47,351 nt of DNA, taken from a bacterium (lineage in GTDB: Bacteria; Verrucomicrobiota; Kiritimatiellia; CAIKKV01; CAIYGI01). The notes below the pieces were generated by a model. It was not told where the DNA came from. It saw only the letters and a program-made list of their open reading frames with translations, and did not search any database. Both the position numbers and the translations under genes were made by a program. This document shows positions 46,634-47,351 of this stretch, one piece after another (within the stretch, counting starts at the first letter, position 1; each line of letters starts with the position of its first letter). Location: assembly GCA_025360745.1 (NCBI GenBank), contig JANYBP010000097.1, forward strand, positions 1 to 47,351. Direction: 5' to 3'.

Positions 46634-46981
46634 TTAACGCGCTGATTTTGCACGATTTCTAACCGAGACACCATCGGTTACGGCCAGGATGATCTGTTCG
46701 GAGAGCGAGCGCAGCGCGGCCAAACGGCGGTCGAGTTGGCGCTGGCGGGCGATGGCCTCGCGGATGATGGCGGCTTGGGGTTTGGCAAGCGCCATCGTGA
46801 CGGTTTTGCCAGCCATCTTGCGGGTCCACAGGTAATACGGTCCGTACCGTTTGTCGCCGGCTGAGGAAGGACGCACCAAGTGGCGGCGAACGACGCTCCC
46901 CTGTAGTAGGTAGCCTTGCGGCCGGGCTTCCTGAACATTTTCGGTGAACCGCCGGACAAGTTGTCCGATTTCCGTAGGCAT
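46634..46981 (-). CDS. DUF6788-like small protein
   Basis: 115 residues, basic. It has a segment LLQGSVVRRHLVRPSSAGDKRYGPYYLWTRKMAGKTVTMAL and a helical C-terminus with RQRQLDRRLAALRSLS. I recall this type as DUF6788, often encoded beside transposase genes. AAGGAGAAAGTC precedes the ATG, a good ribosome site. It is divergent from the transposase gene across a perfect palindrome. Function unknown. Confidence 0.6.
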   Translation of the reverse strand: MPTEIGQLVRRFTENVQEARPQGYLLQGSVVRRHLVRPSSAGDKRYGPYYLWTRKMAGKTVTMALAKPQAAIIREAIARQRQLDRRLAALRSLSEQIILAVTDGVSVRNRAKSAR

Positions 46982-47006
46982 GACTTTCTCCTTGTATTGG
47001 GTTGCG

Positions 47007-47030
47007 GCTATCAGTATACATACTGATAGC
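47007..47030. promoter_or_regulatory. Perfect palindrome between divergent genes
   Basis: GCTATCAGTAT and ATACTGATAGC with an AC spacer: 11-bp perfect arms. It lies 25 bp from the DUF6788-like ATG and 30 bp from the transposase ATG. It could be a shared operator or an IS end; the sequence does not decide. Confidence 0.5.
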
Positions 47031-47060
47031 TATCCCCGTCAAGGGAGCAAGGAGGTCGTC

Positions 47061-47351
47061 ATGTTCCAGGGCATGGGTTTCCGTTTGGAGCGATTCCATG
47101 GGCGCATGGCCGCACTCAGCGGGTGTGACCTTGCTGGCGTACTGGGGCCGCTTTTGCCGGCCGACGAGCGACGGTCGCTTCAATCTTTGGACATACGGCG
47201 GCGAGTCTTTACGCAGGCCGGCACCTTCTGGGACTTCTTGTCTCAGGTGCTCAGTCCGAACCAGGCGTGCAGAGAAGTCGTGCGACGTGTGCAAGCCAAG
47301 CGTCAAAGGCTGCGGCGAAGCCGCATCTCGCCACGTACGGGCGCCTATTGT
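47061..47351 (+). CDS. IS4-type transposase, 5' part (cut by window end)
   Basis: From ATG 47061, with AAGGAGG five bases upstream, the frame stays open to the end of the window (97 codons). It encodes RRRVFTQAGTFWDFLSQVLSP, CREVVRRVQAKRQ and SPRTGAYC, the N-terminal signature of IS4-family DDE transposases. The DDE residues lie beyond the window. Whether the copy is intact cannot be seen. Confidence 0.75.
   Translation, partial: MFQGMGFRLERFHGRMAALSGCDLAGVLGPLLPADERRSLQSLDIRRRVFTQAGTFWDFLSQVLSPNQACREVVRRVQAKRQRLRRSRISPRTGAYC

Overview
This window is about 47 kb of GC-rich bacterial chromosome. The genes fit an anaerobic or facultatively anaerobic bacterium: a fused NuoE/NuoF-type flavoprotein with iron-sulfur partners, two radical SAM proteins, and a CoA-disulfide-reductase/rhodanese/TusA/DsrE fusion. 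The many hairpin repeats, seven-base tandem repeats at gene junctions and a giant polytopic membrane protein suggest to me the PVC superphylum (Kiritimatiellota, Lentisphaerota or Verrucomicrobiota). That placement is inference: no rRNA or other marker gene is present.

Layout. 1-2.7 kb is a mosaic: a Dph6-like ATPase, an attC-like palindrome, a small gene cut by an inverted-repeat element, hairpin repeats and a decayed toxin-antitoxin locus. 2.7-9.7 kb is one minus-strand gene for a 2324-residue membrane protein. 9.7-10.5 kb holds a 203-bp hairpin element and a truncated nucleotidyltransferase module. 10.5-16.1 kb is a plus-strand redox operon: a small membrane protein, a NuoE-NuoF fusion, a [2Fe-2S]/GltD-like protein that appears to lack the NADPH domain, and a ferredoxin-like protein. 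Seven-base repeats lie at every junction of this operon.

16.2-27.5 kb is a composite defence locus. Its minus-strand operon runs: small unknown gene, hsdM, an abiF-like structured RNA, an Abi protein with an apparent internal deletion, hsdS, a HEPN-like protein, a three-Cys-motif partner protein (TcmP) and hsdR. Divergent from it are a LysR regulator and a radical-SAM-like three-Cys protein, the likely partner of TcmP. 27.5-31.3 kb is a candidate isoprenoid cluster: radical SAM protein, DUF116-polyprenyl synthase fusion, prenyltransferase-repeat protein. 31.9-38.9 kb holds a glycosyltransferase, queC, an alpha/beta hydrolase with the four-domain sulfur oxidoreductase, a VapBC-type pair and a putative lipoprotein.

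39.3-46.5 kb is a second defence block: type III restriction-modification (mod, res), a toxin/MqsA-like antitoxin pair and a KGGVGRS ATPase with a repeat tail, all on one strand and closely packed. The window ends in a DUF6788-like gene divergent from the start of an IS4-type transposase gene.

The strongest candidates for something undescribed are the type I locus with its HEPN, TcmP, Abi and ncRNA inserts, the type III locus with its ATPase, and the seven-base repeats that have entered coding sequence and appear to supply translation signals.
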